A stretch of 64,000 nucleotides of DNA from Tomocerus qinae (taxonomy: Eukaryota; Arthropoda; Collembola; Entomobryomorpha; Tomoceridae), in assembly GCA_020055645.1 (NCBI GenBank), contig CM034547.1, positions 4,278,001 to 4,342,000 on the forward strand. Reading direction: 5' to 3'. The notes under the pieces were generated by a model that ran no database searches, had not been told where the DNA came from, and saw only the letters and a program-made list of their open reading frames with translations. Positions within the stretch are counted from its first letter, which is position 1; each line of letters begins with the position of its first letter. This document shows positions 37,831-52,000 of this stretch, piece after piece. The position numbers and the translations under genes were made by a program.

Positions 37831-37962
37831 CACTCAAGAAAACAACATTTCCAGAATCCTGGAAAACGTCAGTTCCATTCCACACTTTGTCCCTCGTCCA
37901 CTGGTTCTTGGGGCCATCCACTCCTATTCTAGAATTTCATACATACTTATTTCCACTATCAT
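37831..37962 (+). other. Possible non-coding 5' exon of the sugar transporter
   Basis: A GC-richer stretch bounded by an acceptor-like CATTTTGGCAG and a near-consensus donor ATCAT|GTAAGT. It lies 0.9 kb before the transporter start exon, which itself opens after an acceptor (TTGCTTCCAG at 38877-38886), implying an upstream exon. A frame is open through it, but no in-frame ATG links it to the transporter. Confidence 0.25.
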
Positions 37963-38900
37963 GTAAGTCTTTATTTTCATTTCCGCTCAACTAAATCATC
38001 CTTCGAATTCTCTACTACTTCATTACCATACAATTAACGTCATAGTATATACAAGAAAATCACTTAAAACCAAATATTGAAAATAATGTGCTGTGGGCTG
38101 TGGATCAACGTAATGTGTAGGAAGGAATTTGTTTGATTTTGTTGTGGGTGAAATAATTCTAAATTAAGTTTGCAAATCATTTTTTGTTGGGACTTGGGAC
38201 CGAAGGCATCAAGGCGTAATAATTTTGTGAGCAGAAAAACCCTGAGAAAATAATTTGTTGCCAATTTTGTTTTATGGACAATATTACATGGTTGACTTAT
38301 GAACCATTTTTGAGGCAAGATTTTTCGTAAACTTGTTCCCTTCCATTCCCCTCTTTCAAAAATCATACTTTTAACGGTAAAGGTTAGATTGCATGCAAAA
38401 TATATGCCCAGTATGTCATTCCACCGACGAATGTCAATTAGTATAATTTTTGTGTAGCACATTTTTGTACATAGAAAGCTTTAGGTCAGACTGTGTATAA
38501 TTTAAAATATATAAATGAGTTTGGGGTCCCTTTCCGGCGAGTCTTACAGTTGATATGTAATATTTTTTTCATTTGTGGACGTATTTTAACTTTTTAACTG
38601 GTATGAGAAAATTGTTACAGGTATTAATGAAATGTGTTTTTAAGTGAAACATTAATATTATGAATCGCTGTCATCACAAACATATACGAATGTCTATAAA
38701 TGTTTTGAAGAAAATTGTTGGTATGAAAAGTAAGCGTACTCTCGTCCTGGTTAACGAATGTAATTAAGTGAAGAGTGAAGACTTGATATAATTAATTCCC
38801 TAGGTATGAAAAAATCGGTAAAGGTTTTTACAAGTTTTTGTTACGAATGAACATAAATTTTAATGTTTATATATTATTGCTTCCAGCGAATCTAGTCAAA

Positions 38901-41900
38901 ATGTCTCTGAAAGCGGAGAGTGGGGAAGCCAAAGAAGACAATGCAATTTGGACTCCCCGAAAAACGAAAACAGTTCTGGCTGCATTTGCAGGTAAGGTTA
39001 CAACTGCGACGAATGGAGTACCTAAGAAGAATATAATCTAATAATACCCCAGTTGTCCGAAAGTTGGTTATTTAACTTCATTTCATCACAAAAGTTATGC
39101 CCCCCGAATAACGTTTCGAAATAAAATCTTTTTGAAGACCGGGGCAAAAATAAATAAAGTCCCTGGTATTTAAGTACAAGGAATTAAACTACGATGATTG
39201 ACATTGAAATAATTGTGTATTTAGCCGCTTCCGGTTCCTTTGGTCTGGGTACTGTCCTGGCTTGGAGTGCCCCCGCCATTCCCCAAATCAAAGCAGATAA
39301 ATATTTTGGAGAGATTACTGTTGCCGAATCGTCTTTGATTGCATCCCTGGCTTTGGTAAGTGTTTATTATCAGTTTTTACATGTACTAGCACTTGGAGAA
39401 CATCCCGGTATGCAAAATTATTACTACATAGTGAACCCAGCTGAGGGGCGCAATCACAGTACAGTAATAAAAACAATTCCGAAAAATCATCGGTATTTCC
39501 CTTAGGTTATTATATTTGTAAATACAATAATTTAAATATAGTTTTAGTTTCTACAGTGGTTGGAAAAATTAACTGGAAAAGCGTACAAATCCCATGAGTG
39601 CAACTTGCGAATTAATATTTTTGAAGGATAAATAGTGGCCCCCATTACTGTTATTTAATTCTACAAAAAGATGTGCAAGCTGGCACAAAGGAATCAAGGC
39701 GGTCCAGGGGGTAATAAAAAGTAAATCCAACTCTACTAAAAAATGCTAAATAAGTGTATAGATTTAACAGAACCAATTTGGATTAGGAGTTTTGAAATGT
39801 TAATTAATACGCACACTACGATCATAACGAAATGTTCCCTTTCGCCAATCTTTTCCATCACAAAATAATCATCTTTTCTGTTTTTGTTATGATGCTATAA
39901 TAATATAGGCACCCAGTACTATTGCTGAATTTCAAAATTATTATGCATATTATCATTGTCTAATTTCGAAATAAGCTAATGTTAACCCATATTGGGCATA
40001 CGCGCATGTGCATTGCAACAAAATGCCGCATTGTCCATGGCATAGATAGATACATAGATAGTTACCTGCAACATAGGAAGAAATAATTTTATTATATAGA
40101 GATAGGTGGCGGGTAGAATTTCCTACACTTGATTGGATAAATAATCGGGAATTTTTCTTATAAATCTTTCCTGGGGAAAAGTAATAAAAAAGCTATCATT
40201 TATTTAATGCATTTAGAATAGAACATCTACTTAATATAATTAAGTTATGCATTTATTTTCTGTGATGTGGATTTGGCCCTGGTCCAACAGTTCCAAATGG
40301 ATTAAGTAATAGCAATAAGGAATATGGATTAGGAGTTAATACTAGTAAAGCATTGCGTGAGTGCAGTGAGTAAGTGAGTATATAGTAATTTGCAAAAAGT
40401 GTAAGAATGTGGTGCTCACGTGTTAATTGTGATAATCTTACTACGTAGTAAAAATAATAACATAGCCAGAAATAAGGAAAAATTGGCATGAGGGAGGATG
40501 AAGACTCATCATTGCTGCTTTTTCATTATAATTGTTTAACAGACTTGGAAATAAAATTTTGACATTTCATAGTCATAGTACAAAATCAGTTTCGCTCAGA
40601 TGATTCCTCGATAAATGTATCTATGTATGGAATTAAATAGTTTATAAAAAGTTAATTAAGCTTGCCTCCAAATGATAAGTATCAGTAAATGATATGACAT
40701 GCCTATATAGCTGTCAGTGCTCATTCGTTTTTGCATTTGCACCGTTAGCCAAAAAGAAAGATGCTTAACTTTTGTATCAAGTCGATTGCACATTTCATTC
40801 ACGTGTTCATTTTCTCTTTTTATCGAGTACTGAAATATAGAACAACTGTATCACATCAAGGTTTTCTTGAATATAAAACGTATTTGGTTTCAAAAAAATT
40901 AATTAGTGAGAGACAAAATATTTAGTGGAATGAAAATGAAAAGTGAGAAAGATTGTTGGGTTTGATTAGGACTTATACAATACAATGTTTTGCTATTTCA
41001 ATGCGTAGTAGTAACATTTGTACTTCCTTGTTGTATAATCGATTAGCTAGACGTGTAATTATATATACCCAACTTACAAATGTGACTTCTCAGAGTTTAT
41101 TTAACTGTTATTTCTTTTGTGATGATAACACAGGTACTTAATTAAAGATAATAGACAAGAAGTCACACTCAAGTGGTTGTGGCAATGGCACTATGTCTGT
41201 GTGTTCAGTAAATCTTTAGTTAGTATTAGCAGATGCTAATAACTATTATATACACGCACAGTTTCAGTTTCGTGGTTTTACGCATTAAGATTTGGGCTAT
41301 ATTTCTGTAGTAAGTACCTATCTATTATTTAGCCATGCAAAAATCAATTTAATTCCCATTGCTATTGTAGTGTAGGAGGAGTGGCAATGAGCGTCTTATC
41401 TTTAGTTTCAAGTTTACGAGTTCGTTGCTGTACTTTTAGTGGCAATCGAGCGAGATAACAGTTTACGCACCTATCCACTCACCAAGATGAGTCTGCTACT
41501 AAAACGCACTTTGAACATTCAGGAAGATATTATAAAATAATGCCAACAATTTAGTTCAAATGATTCTATCAATTATGTCCTATTCTATTGTTAGTACAAG
41601 GTTCAACTATCCCTAGCTTATTTCCTTAAAAAAATATTCCCTAAGGGTTTTGACCTTACAAAATATTTTCATCATTATTATTAAGACTAGCAGATGTCTA
41701 CCACCTTCCTAAATTACTTACGCAGAAGTATGGCCATCAATATTAACTTAATTAATTATATAAGGTATGTATACCTCTTTGCTTTAAAAATAGAGTTATA
41801 TGATAAATAAATTACTATCGCTATAAAATATTAGCAGGATTAAATCTTTTCAATCTGGTTGTAACCAATTTTGATGCAAGGTTTGAAAAATTAAATTAGA

Positions 41901-44900
41901 TTTTCTGCCAGATACCATTAAGCTTAATCGAGCTAACCAAAATCATAGAGTGTGGAATATCAATTTACAGATTTGATATCGCAGCACAATTAGTTAAAGC
42001 TTTACCTACCTTAACAAAATGATATTTTGTGCCAATGAATGATTGATAGGACGTAGCAGTAAATCTAATGACCTAACCAAACATTTTTTAGATTAAAAAT
42101 AGTTAGAGAGAGAAGTCATAATAAAAAGGAAGTGACGGTGTAGGAAAGGGCGAGGTTTAATTCCTCTATAGGAAGTTATAAGTACTCATGATTGACTCTC
42201 AACTAAAATAAGCTTACGGTACGCACTAACCTGACCTCCACTTTGAAATGTTCTTCTGCCCATCTTTTCGGATCTGTATGAGACCATCCTAGCACCTTTT
42301 ATATCAACGTCATTAAAAATGGGAGGTGCTCTTTATTTATGCCTTTTATTTTTGAAATATTGACACCGGACAAGGTGCTCAAGTTGTTTCCGCAGGCAGA
42401 TGGGATTTTAGATCTGCAAACCTTTTCTTGTTCAGTGAGGAGATAATGTAATTAAGTATATCGATATAATTAACTATAGGCGACGATTTTTTTTCAAGAT
42501 AATGACCCCATCTAACTGTATTCTCTCTGTCAGATGTAGGTACACTATTTATGGACCGCAGGCTTCATCTTTAGTTGCAGACTGTCAGATTCTGCCCATA
42601 ATTGCTAATTGATTTATGATTAGATAGTAGTAGGTACCAGGGCCGCAGCCAGAAAAAAATTACGGGAGGGGCCCGACAAATAATAATTGAAAAATAAGAC
42701 TATATTCGCGCGAAGCGCGAAAAATTTTTGGGATTTAAAACAAAAATTTCTTTCTTTTCTTCGATTTCGGGGGGGGCCCGGGCCCCCGGGCCCCCCCCTC
42801 GCTGCGGCCCTGGTAGGTACCTACAAGCAGAGACAATACATTTGATCTGACTGGTAAATGAATAGCCCTTATAATCTAAAATATCAAAATGGGTTTGCTT
42901 TGTGCAGTCTGAAATGATAAATGGGACGATAAAGACCCCATAATGTTCTGGTAGTAAGGTATTTGTATATACAACCTCAAATAAAAAGCTTAGATGTAGA
43001 TTTACAGTTTTAAAGCTTTAATATGTAAGCGTAAAAATGTTTTGTAATTTCCTAAACGTGTCTGTAATTTAAAAAATAATTTGACGCAGAAAAAAAATCA
43101 TTGGGGATTTTGTTTTAAATAACTACTAGTTTATTTTAATTTTGGTGAAGTAAATCGTTAATCTTCATCAAAATTCAGCCGTATCGAATCGTATACTTGA
43201 ACCACCCCTACATGCTACAAAGCTACATTACATGCCTATTACAAATGATAAAAGATACATTTTGAGTGCGATCGTCCCACAAATACAAATAAAGTTATAA
43301 TTATTTGGATGGAGGAAATCCGTTCTGTATGTTCTGTGTATTACAGTACAGAAGTAGTTCATTTATTGCTCTGATTAGCATGATATTGATCACCATGTTT
43401 ATTTTAGCTCGAAAGAATCAATGGAGATCTCATCATGCAAAAAAGTGTAGGAAGTTCGCTTAAATGAGTAATTGTGTTGCAATTTTTAATGCCAGTTGGG
43501 GTCTCTACTTTCGGCGCCAGCTGCGGGATTCAGCATCAGCCAATGGGGGAGGAGGAACACAATGGCGACCGTTGCCCTCCCTTTCATTGCTGGATGGGCT
43601 ATGATAGCCTGGGCAGGATCTTTGCCAATGCTCTATTTTGGAAGATTTGTTACAGGTAAAGTGACCAAATCATTCATGAGGAACTTTGGAATTATATCAT
43701 GCGGATTTTAAAGATGTAGTAGAAAATTTGGTTTTCTACAAGGAAACAATTTATTTTATTTTCTAACAGAACATAAAATTGAATGCAGTATTTGACACTG
43801 CGCCAAACAATTGTCCTATTAGAAAAGTCGGCATGTATAAAAGCATAGCTACCTATAATAAAAGTCAAAATGATCAAGGATATATGAAAAATAGATCAAT
43901 TTTCTTTTTATTACATTTTACAACCTATTTCACTTTATATTTATTTATATTAGAGAGTTCCCATACTTTTCATTTAAATATCAGGAAAATGTTATTCGAA
44001 GTTTAATTGCACATACAAATATTTTGCAATGCCTTTTCAGTAGCAAAAGTTTATGATTATGTGATGCATATTTTTATGCATAATATTGTGCATTTCTGTC
44101 ATCTGTACAAACTTAAATAATGTCAAACATTGGTGAAATAATTATTTTTTTGAAAGCTGTATTTTTTGTGCTTAATGGAATTTCTTAATTCCTTGCGATA
44201 TGCGATATTAAACCTGCTGAGGTATTATTTAAATATTGACAAAACTACCATTCAAAAGAGATCAAAAACGGAAAATGGTTTTATGATTTTTTTAGGTTTT
44301 TGTGGAGGGGCGACTACGGTGGTGGTTCCTGCTTATATTAGTGAAATCGCAGAAGACAAAATAAGAGGCACTTTAGGAACATTTATGATATTAATGCTTG
44401 TTGCCGGAGTCCTCTTCACGTAATTATTTATTAAAAATCTCATTTTTCTTGTTTTTTTAAATTAAGTTGTCCTTATTTAATTGATTTAATTTTCTAATGA
44501 ATTTACAGATTTATCCTGGGTACATATTTGTCACTATTCTGGTTGTCGATTGCGTGTGGTGTCGTTCCTGTGATATTCTTTATAACTATCAGTTTCATGC
44601 CTGAATCTCCTCGCTTTCTTTTGAGTAAAGGAATGAGCGAAAAAGCCGCCCGATCCCTCGAATGGTTAAGAGGAGCTGAAAAAAGAGAACAAATAGAACC
44701 AGAACTCTCGTCTGTAAGTCATTATTGATTTTTTACCAGTGGTATGGTATCAGAAATAAGTATAAAGAATTTACACCAAGATGAACTTTTAAAAAGATCT
44801 TGGATGACTACCTAATTATTGAATCATATTTATGTTTAAGATTGGAAATTCAATAGAGGAATCCAACAGTCACTCTTCGAATTGGCGAGATTTGTTGCAG

Positions 44901-46114
44901 AAAAGCATTTTGAAGCCAACAGCTGTTTGCTCTGGACTAATATTTTTCCAACAATGCTCCGGAGTCAACGGAGTTTCGTTTTTTGCAGTGGATGTGTTTC
45001 GATCTGCAGGAACGGATTTGGACGCCAACATTGCTTCCATCATAATCGGTGCTTGCCAATTTCTGACTGTGCTCGTCGCTCCGATCGTCCTCGTCGACAG
45101 ACTAGGCAGGAAAATCCTTTTAATAGCTTCTGAACTGATTATGGTTGTCAGTCTTATCGCACTCGGTTACTACTTCTACGTCAAAGAGAAGAACGGAGAT
45201 GTAGCCCCTGAATCTCTCTCATGGCTTCCCCTTGCCTCTCTCATCATGTACATTATCGGCTACAACATCGGTGGGTTACAATGTTAAAATAATGAGATTG
45301 TGGATAGATAAATCTTTAATTTATTTACTTTATGGCTCTCTAAGTACTCAACCTTTCAAGGTTGAATAAAAATTATAATAATTAAAAAGTTTGTACAATT
45401 AATTAATTGATTAATCGAATTATTGATAACAGGCATGGGTCCCTTGCCCTGGTTGGTGATGTGTGAGTGTGTTCCAAATCACGTTAAAGGTAACCACTTA
45501 TAACTGACCCTTTTCACGAAAACCTTAAAGAACACATTAAAATAAGCGAGAAAATTATGCTTATAAAACACATAATAGTTCAGACTTGTCCTTTTGGGAA
45601 TATCTTGTTGACTTTTTAAATTTTAGTAATGCTTTCATTTTAGGAAAATCGTAAATTATTCTAATTTTCAACTCTTAATTTTAACCACTTTTCATGTGAA
45701 TTGCAAACCTATCATTTTAATTTTGTGTAAAATTTAAATATGTGTTTTCTATGTAGTTTTTGGTTTTGCATTTTGCATATCTTTAAATACTTACTTTCTG
45801 TGTACGCGTCTATTCAAATGTTTTTAGGCCTAGCGTCTTCAATAGTATCTTCGTTCTACTGGATATTGTCTTTTCTTTCTGCTCAAATATTTCAAGATTT
45901 GGCCAAAGTGTTAGGCTGGTCTGGTCTCTATTGGATGTCAGCAGCAATTTGCGTGGTCGGAGCAACATTTATCATGATGTACTTGCCCGAAACGAAAGGG
46001 AAAAGCTCAGAAGAAATTCAAAAACTGTTCTTATCGAAGAAAACGAAACAAGTCACGGAGCCTACCAGTCTGCAATCATGTAAAGGCATCGACAACGCCG
46101 TTTTCCAACTTTAG
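38901..46114 (+). CDS. Facilitated sugar/trehalose transporter, major facilitator superfamily (Tret1-like)
   Basis: Eight coding exons (38901-38991, 39225-39355, 43496-43655, 44296-44419, 44509-44713, 44841-45270, 45433-45489, 45828-46114), phase-consistent, give 494 residues, the usual length of a sugar porter. Twelve-helix signatures are in order: GLGTVLAWSAPAIPQ in TM1, WGRRNT in loop 2-3, GRFVTGFCGG, PAYISEIAEDKIRG, PESPRFLL, QQCSGVNGVSFF in TM7, VDRLGRK, GMGPLPWLV in TM10, and LPETKGKSSEEIQ at the C-terminus. Such proteins move trehalose or hexoses across the plasma membrane by facilitated diffusion, releasing fat-body trehalose to hemolymph or taking sugar up. The substrate is inferred from family resemblance only. 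Intron 2 is 4.1 kb and carries the hAT MITE at 42638. The start ATG 38901 sits 14 nt after a splice acceptor, so the mRNA has an upstream non-coding exon. In TM10-11 the usual MGEIFP reads MCECVP, an unusual pair of cysteines. Confidence 0.9.
42638..42812. mobile_element. hAT-type MITE, 175 bp, 8-bp target duplication
   Basis: Ends CAGGGCCGCAGC and GCTGCGGCCCTG are perfect 12-bp inverted repeats of the hAT CAGGG/CCCTG type. The 8-bp GTAGGTAC flanks it exactly (42630-42637, 42813-42820). The interior has GCGCGAAGCGCG and a very GC-rich right half (runs of G and C). No coding capacity. The intact duplication and ends point to a young insertion in transporter intron 2. Confidence 0.9.
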
Positions 46115-49075
46115 CCGAGGGGGACCATTATTCCTATTTTTGTGTAGCAACTAATTATCTGTGCTGCTAATAATTAGTTAACGTGCCTTACTGTATTTTC
46201 CACTGATCTATTATTATAATATGAGATAACATTTGAGGTTAGTTTCAAGTTTGTATACGACAAAACCTTTTGAACGAGAAACTACTCTTTTTAAGCGATG
46301 TTTTTGTTCATATACCTCAAACAAGATTTTTTGCATTTTGTTGTTTTCACATTTAGTCCCAATTTCACTCTCTAAATTGACAAAATTTCCATCCGTTTTT
46401 GAGACCAGAAGAGAGTTATTGCTTACACTTCGTTTTAACGCATGTAAGATTGTAGAAACTGTTCCTTTGTACCATAATATATATCAACTGCCCTCAAATA
46501 CTTATTTTGGATTCTAGTGATTCACGTATGAATGATGACATTCCCCCTCCAAATAATTCCTGGTATTTTTAATACCTCTTCTGCCTGTATGTTTGTCCCT
46601 TCTGCATTTTAAATCTTTAACCAGATCTTTCTGTGATATAAAAATAGAAAACGAAACAAAACCTACCATTTTCAAATATCCAGAATCAGTTTGTTTTGAA
46701 ATGTTATATAAACCAAAGCCTATATATAATTTGATTTAGATTACACTGCTACCTACTTAATTTGTTATCATATAATATTAGCCCAATAGTAATGTTACTG
46801 TATCACTTATTTGGATATTCATATAGTATTGTGATAGAGCTGATTGTTCATTTGTTTTTTTGCATTTATCTGTTATACCTATTTGTCTATATATTGTTAA
46901 AATTCAAAATTGCAGTATGACTAATGGCAGTGATTGCTTTAATAAATATTGACTACCCATGTGGCATCTGTAAATACTTAATTGAGTTCCTTTTTTACAT
47001 TCGAAACCATCTGTACTATTGAATTGATATTTCCTTCTTTTACCTGAATACACAAAAAACCCATAAAGCCCGATAAAGCATGGAATTTTTGCCTTTCTTA
47101 GAAGCAATTCCCGCTTACGTATTATATTGGGTTTTCTTATGAGCCATATATATAATTACAGCCTAAAAGGTGCAGTCATTATAGAAATGCTTTACTAGTG
47201 CGTGTGGAGATTGAACCCAGACGGGGACGGATTCGTCATATTAGTAGTCATATGTACATATACTTACATGGTTCTTGAAAGCAAAACAATTTGCGAAGAT
47301 TGATGTTAAACTGGTTTATTGTACAATGTAATGACGTCAGCTAATTACACTAACCTAGCTGTGCTTATATAGATATAATGGTGAGGCAGGTGAGGAAACA
47401 CTAGCAGCAGGGCTCACAATTCTCCTTTGCCAATTTCGTTTTTTTGAATTTATTCTCATTAACGCAAATAATATATTCCTTGTCCATATTAACACATACG
47501 ATTTACCTACATTTTGAGTCGAGTGGATGAAATGCGACACTTTTTGTAAAGTAAAATGCAATCTTTGAAACCAAAAGATCCAAATAAAAATTAGATTTGT
47601 CTAAGTAACAATGCATATATTCTAAATGTAAACCGATCATAATAATTAAGATGTTTAAGATTAAGATTACGTTTCACAAAAAACATTGGAAAAGCCATTT
47701 TTAATTTACTTATTTTACATTGTGAACCTGTAGAAGGAAGTTTAAGTGTATCGAAAGGGTGTTTTCTTAATCGTTCATGGCCATCCAACCAAACCATTGC
47801 GGTCTCACCTGAACTTGTGCTATTTACACAGGAATCAATCCAATACTATATTTGCCTGTATGTAAATGTAAATGTGACATTCAATTATAGTACACAAAGA
47901 TATAACAAACCAACTATACCAGTTCATGTGGAATTTCTGAAGGGAGCATATGTAGTCTACAGTCTACACATAGTAGATTGTCAATTGATGCATAATACTT
48001 ATCTATGTGGAGATGAATGTGTAACCGAAGACACTAGGATGACTAGGAATCTGGTAGTTAAAAAGCCGTATGCGGATATTATATTTCAACAATCATTTGT
48101 GTTTATATATTTTTCATTTTCATAGCTGTAAAATACCTGCCACATGCAAATAATAACATTGAGTAGCCAAAGAGTTTAATAAGAGTAAAATATTTGCGTA
48201 AGTGATAGTGTTGTTGATACAGATAATATTATTACAAAACTACAACTTCACTCGCACTTCGATAGCTTTATCAGACGCAGATCTATAAATATGTCGTAGG
48301 CCAATCATCTCCACGTCTGTTAGTCAACTTTAAAGCTGACAGCAAAAAATCACAATTAGAAATGGACAAAGATGTCTATGTACTTTAGTGTTCTTAAACC
48401 AGTCTTAATAAACATAACCCCAAATCCTAATTGGCTAAAACTACCCAACATTGAACATAACATTATTTGACAAAAATGCTATGTGACAAATCAAAGGCTT
48501 AAAGCCCCTTTTATATTCTTATCGTTCTTATTATAGGAGGATGGTTTAGAACGATTTGACAACTTAAATCTAATGCTATCTGCATCCCGTTTATTTTCAT
48601 CAATCCTAAAAGTTTCGGGAAAAGATTGCTTTGCCTGGATTGTTGGTTGGGCTATGACATGAGATATTAGGCCATTATGTTGAGGTAAATGAAAAGCAAG
48701 ATTTTGTTTTTGCACAAAAGCAGATCATTGAGCTAGTGAGTGAGAGTGAATTGCCAACTGGCCTCGGGCATTACTTTGGTCAAGCTCACCTGTACAACTC
48801 CACCGTGAGTATCATGCCTCCTATTACTTATTCTACTTATTCATATTATAATGAGTGTATGCGAGATAGTAATAAAGAATATACATAGTGACCCAGTAGG
48901 AGTACGAACGAGGCACTACTACTATAGTCAGATCAAAGTGGGATAGGAGAGAAAGAAAAGTCATAAAAAGTGGTTGCGTCAAAGGAGCCTTAGAAGACTC
49001 GTCCATGAATGGCTTCTTAAGAGTTCATTTCGGTAGCACTCGCCAGTCTTCTGTTGCGAGATTTTCGAGTCAGAA
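46115..49075. other. Intergenic region, nothing firmly recognised
   Basis: 3 kb between the transporter and hemocyanin 2. Minus-strand open frames at 47591-47797 and 48491-48715 have moderately protein-like composition but no ends, splice partners or motifs. A CATAAAAAG box at 48964-48972, about 110 bp ahead of the hemocyanin 2 ATG, might be a TATA-type element. Confidence 0.45.
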
Positions 49076-52000
49076 ATGGAAAAATTTGCAGTTCTGCTGG
49101 GACTTGTGAGTTTTTGGGCTTTGCTTGGGGATATCAATGGCCAGGCAAATCGGAACTCATTGAGTCAGAGATACTTCGATTTGTTTGCCTCGTCGCCATA
49201 CGCAGCACCCGTGCCTGCTGGTGGTGCCCCTCCTCGACCTCCCTCCGGCTTCGAAAGATATAACTTGTCTGCCATTTCGGAAAAGTGTCCCAAAGACTCT
49301 TTCTATGCCAGTTACAATCCGACTCACAGAAATGCCGTCGCATCCCTCACACAATTTTATATGGGTCAGTCATTTATTAATGCTCTACTTATACATTTCA
49401 TACAATCACACTTTTCATACTTGTGTATCTCTAAAATAAGCAACAACCAGGAAAGTTGGTTAACAAATCTTGGGGTAGTTGTGGGATCAATAGTTTCTGT
49501 GCAGAGAGACATCTCGAGTACGTGACTCTATCTAATACTAATAATTATACACAGACATTCCCAGTTTGACAAAATGCACATTAGAATGTTGCAGTCAAAA
49601 TTTTTAAGATATATTGTGAATTTTTAACACACAAAAATTACATTCCCTATGCAAAAGTTTCGTATGGGGATTTTCTATTGATTTTCAACGATTGCTAGTC
49701 AGTGAAAAAGATTTAAGGGAAAAGCTATAGGGACGACTCCTAAATTCTTGCCATATGCGCATATGATTTGTAGAATATCATTAACTTTATGTTATATTAT
49801 ACCTAATTTCCAATGAAATCATTGTTTCGTTTGGTGGGCAAGAAATTCGAAACTTATTTAACTAAAAACTACAGGGTCGGTGAATCTCTGTATACTGTAC
49901 ATACAAATGTTTTAGTAGGGGCCGAATTACAATACAAAGGATAAATGCTGATATATAGAAATGTTCTAGCTTCTGACTGTTGAATGCATTAAATACAGCT
50001 GTATTATTTTAATTAATTATCTGATATTTGTTGCAACCATGACGGATGTGGGACAACGATGAGCAGGAAACTAAGATGTTTTATGAAAATACCTGCGTTG
50101 CAACTTTCTTTGTTTCACGAACGTATGCACAAACAGAGATTCACACAACTGCATAGGGATTCCGACATTATTTTCCTGTTTGTAAGTGTTAATCGCATTC
50201 ATGGGAGGTAGAATCTTTAATTTCTCTTTTGACAATTCATTCTCACAATTTAGGACGTTATAGCTAAGGTCCATCGCACTAGAAATCATAAAATCACTAA
50301 GGACTTGTACTGTAATCGTTATTGTATGACATTGCATGGAGATTAACCTTAGAATAAATAAATCGGTTGATTTAGAAATTCACAACACAATTTCATGTTT
50401 TCTGTCGGGCACTTTGTATTAATAAAATGTGAATGGAAATCTTTTGAATGCAGATATGCCGGACTTGAACGGTTTAATCAGACTGGCAGAGTATTTCAAA
50501 CAGAGTCCTGATGTCCATCCAAAGGTTTGGTACACCTCCTTCCTGACTGCCGCACTCCAGAGAGCACCCAACAGTCTGGATATAGATCGTCCAAGTTCCA
50601 TCGAACTTTTCCCAACTTCCTTCTTCCCTGCGGCACTCCTCAGACAAAATACTTCTGCTCAGGTCATAAAATTATAGCCCAACATTTTTTATTTCGTTTG
50701 CAAAATATAAGTCTTAGTTTGTTCCAAATCGGTAACTGGCCACATTGTCAGTCACATTTTATTTTTGTCAACTTTTTTCCTGAAATAAAACATTTTCATG
50801 AATATTGCAGGAGTGTGTATTTTTGGACGAAAGATTTGGCGCAGACAATGGGATTGAGAATCGCCTTTGGTATTTTCGGGAAGATTTACAGCTGAATGGA
50901 CATCATTGGATTTGGCATTTATTGTATCCCGTAAATAGCACCACAGGAATTGACAGACGTGGAGAATTCTTTTATTTCTTCCATCACGAATTAATGGCCA
51001 GGTTTGTAGTACACATTACAGTTACATTTAACGGTTTATAAGTATAATTGCTCAATTATAATAAAAATACCTACTACTGGGCTGTACATGCAATGCAAGA
51101 ATTTCCTTTCTCCCCGTTCCCTTACTAGCAAAAATTAAAAAAAAAATTAACCAGAGCTTATTAAACATTAAGCAGGATTAACTGAATTGACAGTAATGTA
51201 ATAATGAATGACAAATTGGTATAAAGATACACAGCAGAGCGACTTTCGAACGATTTCCAAGATGTTGTTCCATTGGACATGCAAGTGGACACCGTCCTCG
51301 AGGAAGGCTACAAACCACATTTGGCTGACGGAATTTCCTCATCACAATGGGCCGAAAGACAACCTTTTCGAAGACTGTCGGTGAGGAGTTTTATTGTCTC
51401 TAGAGATATAAAAAGGGTAGAAAAGAAAATAAATGACACATTAGGTTGTTAATCAAAATTGTAAGAACAGAGATTCTTTCTGTTAAAATCTCCTGATCCT
51501 GGGGTGCGAGAGTTCTTCAACCAAGGAGAGTTTTTCTGCTGAACTTCAATTTGTCAATGCATAATGGACGATTTGCTTAGTTTGTTTATTGTTTTCCTTT
51601 GTAAGCTGTTTTTAAAGCATTACTCATCTTATATATTTGTATTTTAGGAAGTTTTGAATAGCACTCTGCGACAAGAGCTGGTGAATATGTCGCTCACAAG
51701 AGATCGTGTTCTGGAAGCCATCCAGCGAGGAGTTGTACTTAAAGTAAGTTTCCAAAGTTCATCATGATATTATAATTTATCCACTAAGTTATATAGACTG
51801 TGGCATAATTAACGACTGGACGGAATTTGATCCAGAAAATTATTATTATGTCTTTTGTGATCATCTCTAGAATAACCGATTTTTTGCAATAAATGATGAA
51901 GATCAGACTGATCTGCTGGGAGAACTGTCAGAGGCGTCAAACCACTCTGTAAACCCTACCCACTACGGCATGGACGGTTTCCACAATCAAGCTCACTGGA

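Larger units (their letters stand above)
28052..38886. other. Gene-poor intergenic region of 10.8 kb
   Basis: Holds the Mutator-like element at 31651-32369, a small minisatellite at 29440-29484 between related direct repeats, and a possible non-coding exon at 37831-37962. The 132-codon minus-strand frame at 38064-38462 shows no family signature. Nothing else supported. Confidence 0.5.

Noticed and set aside
38064-38462. 132-codon minus-strand open frame
   Set aside because: Low-complexity hydrophobic and basic composition, no motif, no splice context and no signal peptide; likely chance in AT-rich DNA.
47591-47797. 68-codon minus-strand frame
   Set aside because: Its first third looks protein-like, but the rest is Lys/Phe/Asn-rich chance-like sequence and no neighbours support it.
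48491-48715. 74-codon minus-strand frame with protein-like composition
   Set aside because: No recognisable domain, no partner exon and no regulatory context. Not enough to call a gene or a pseudogene.
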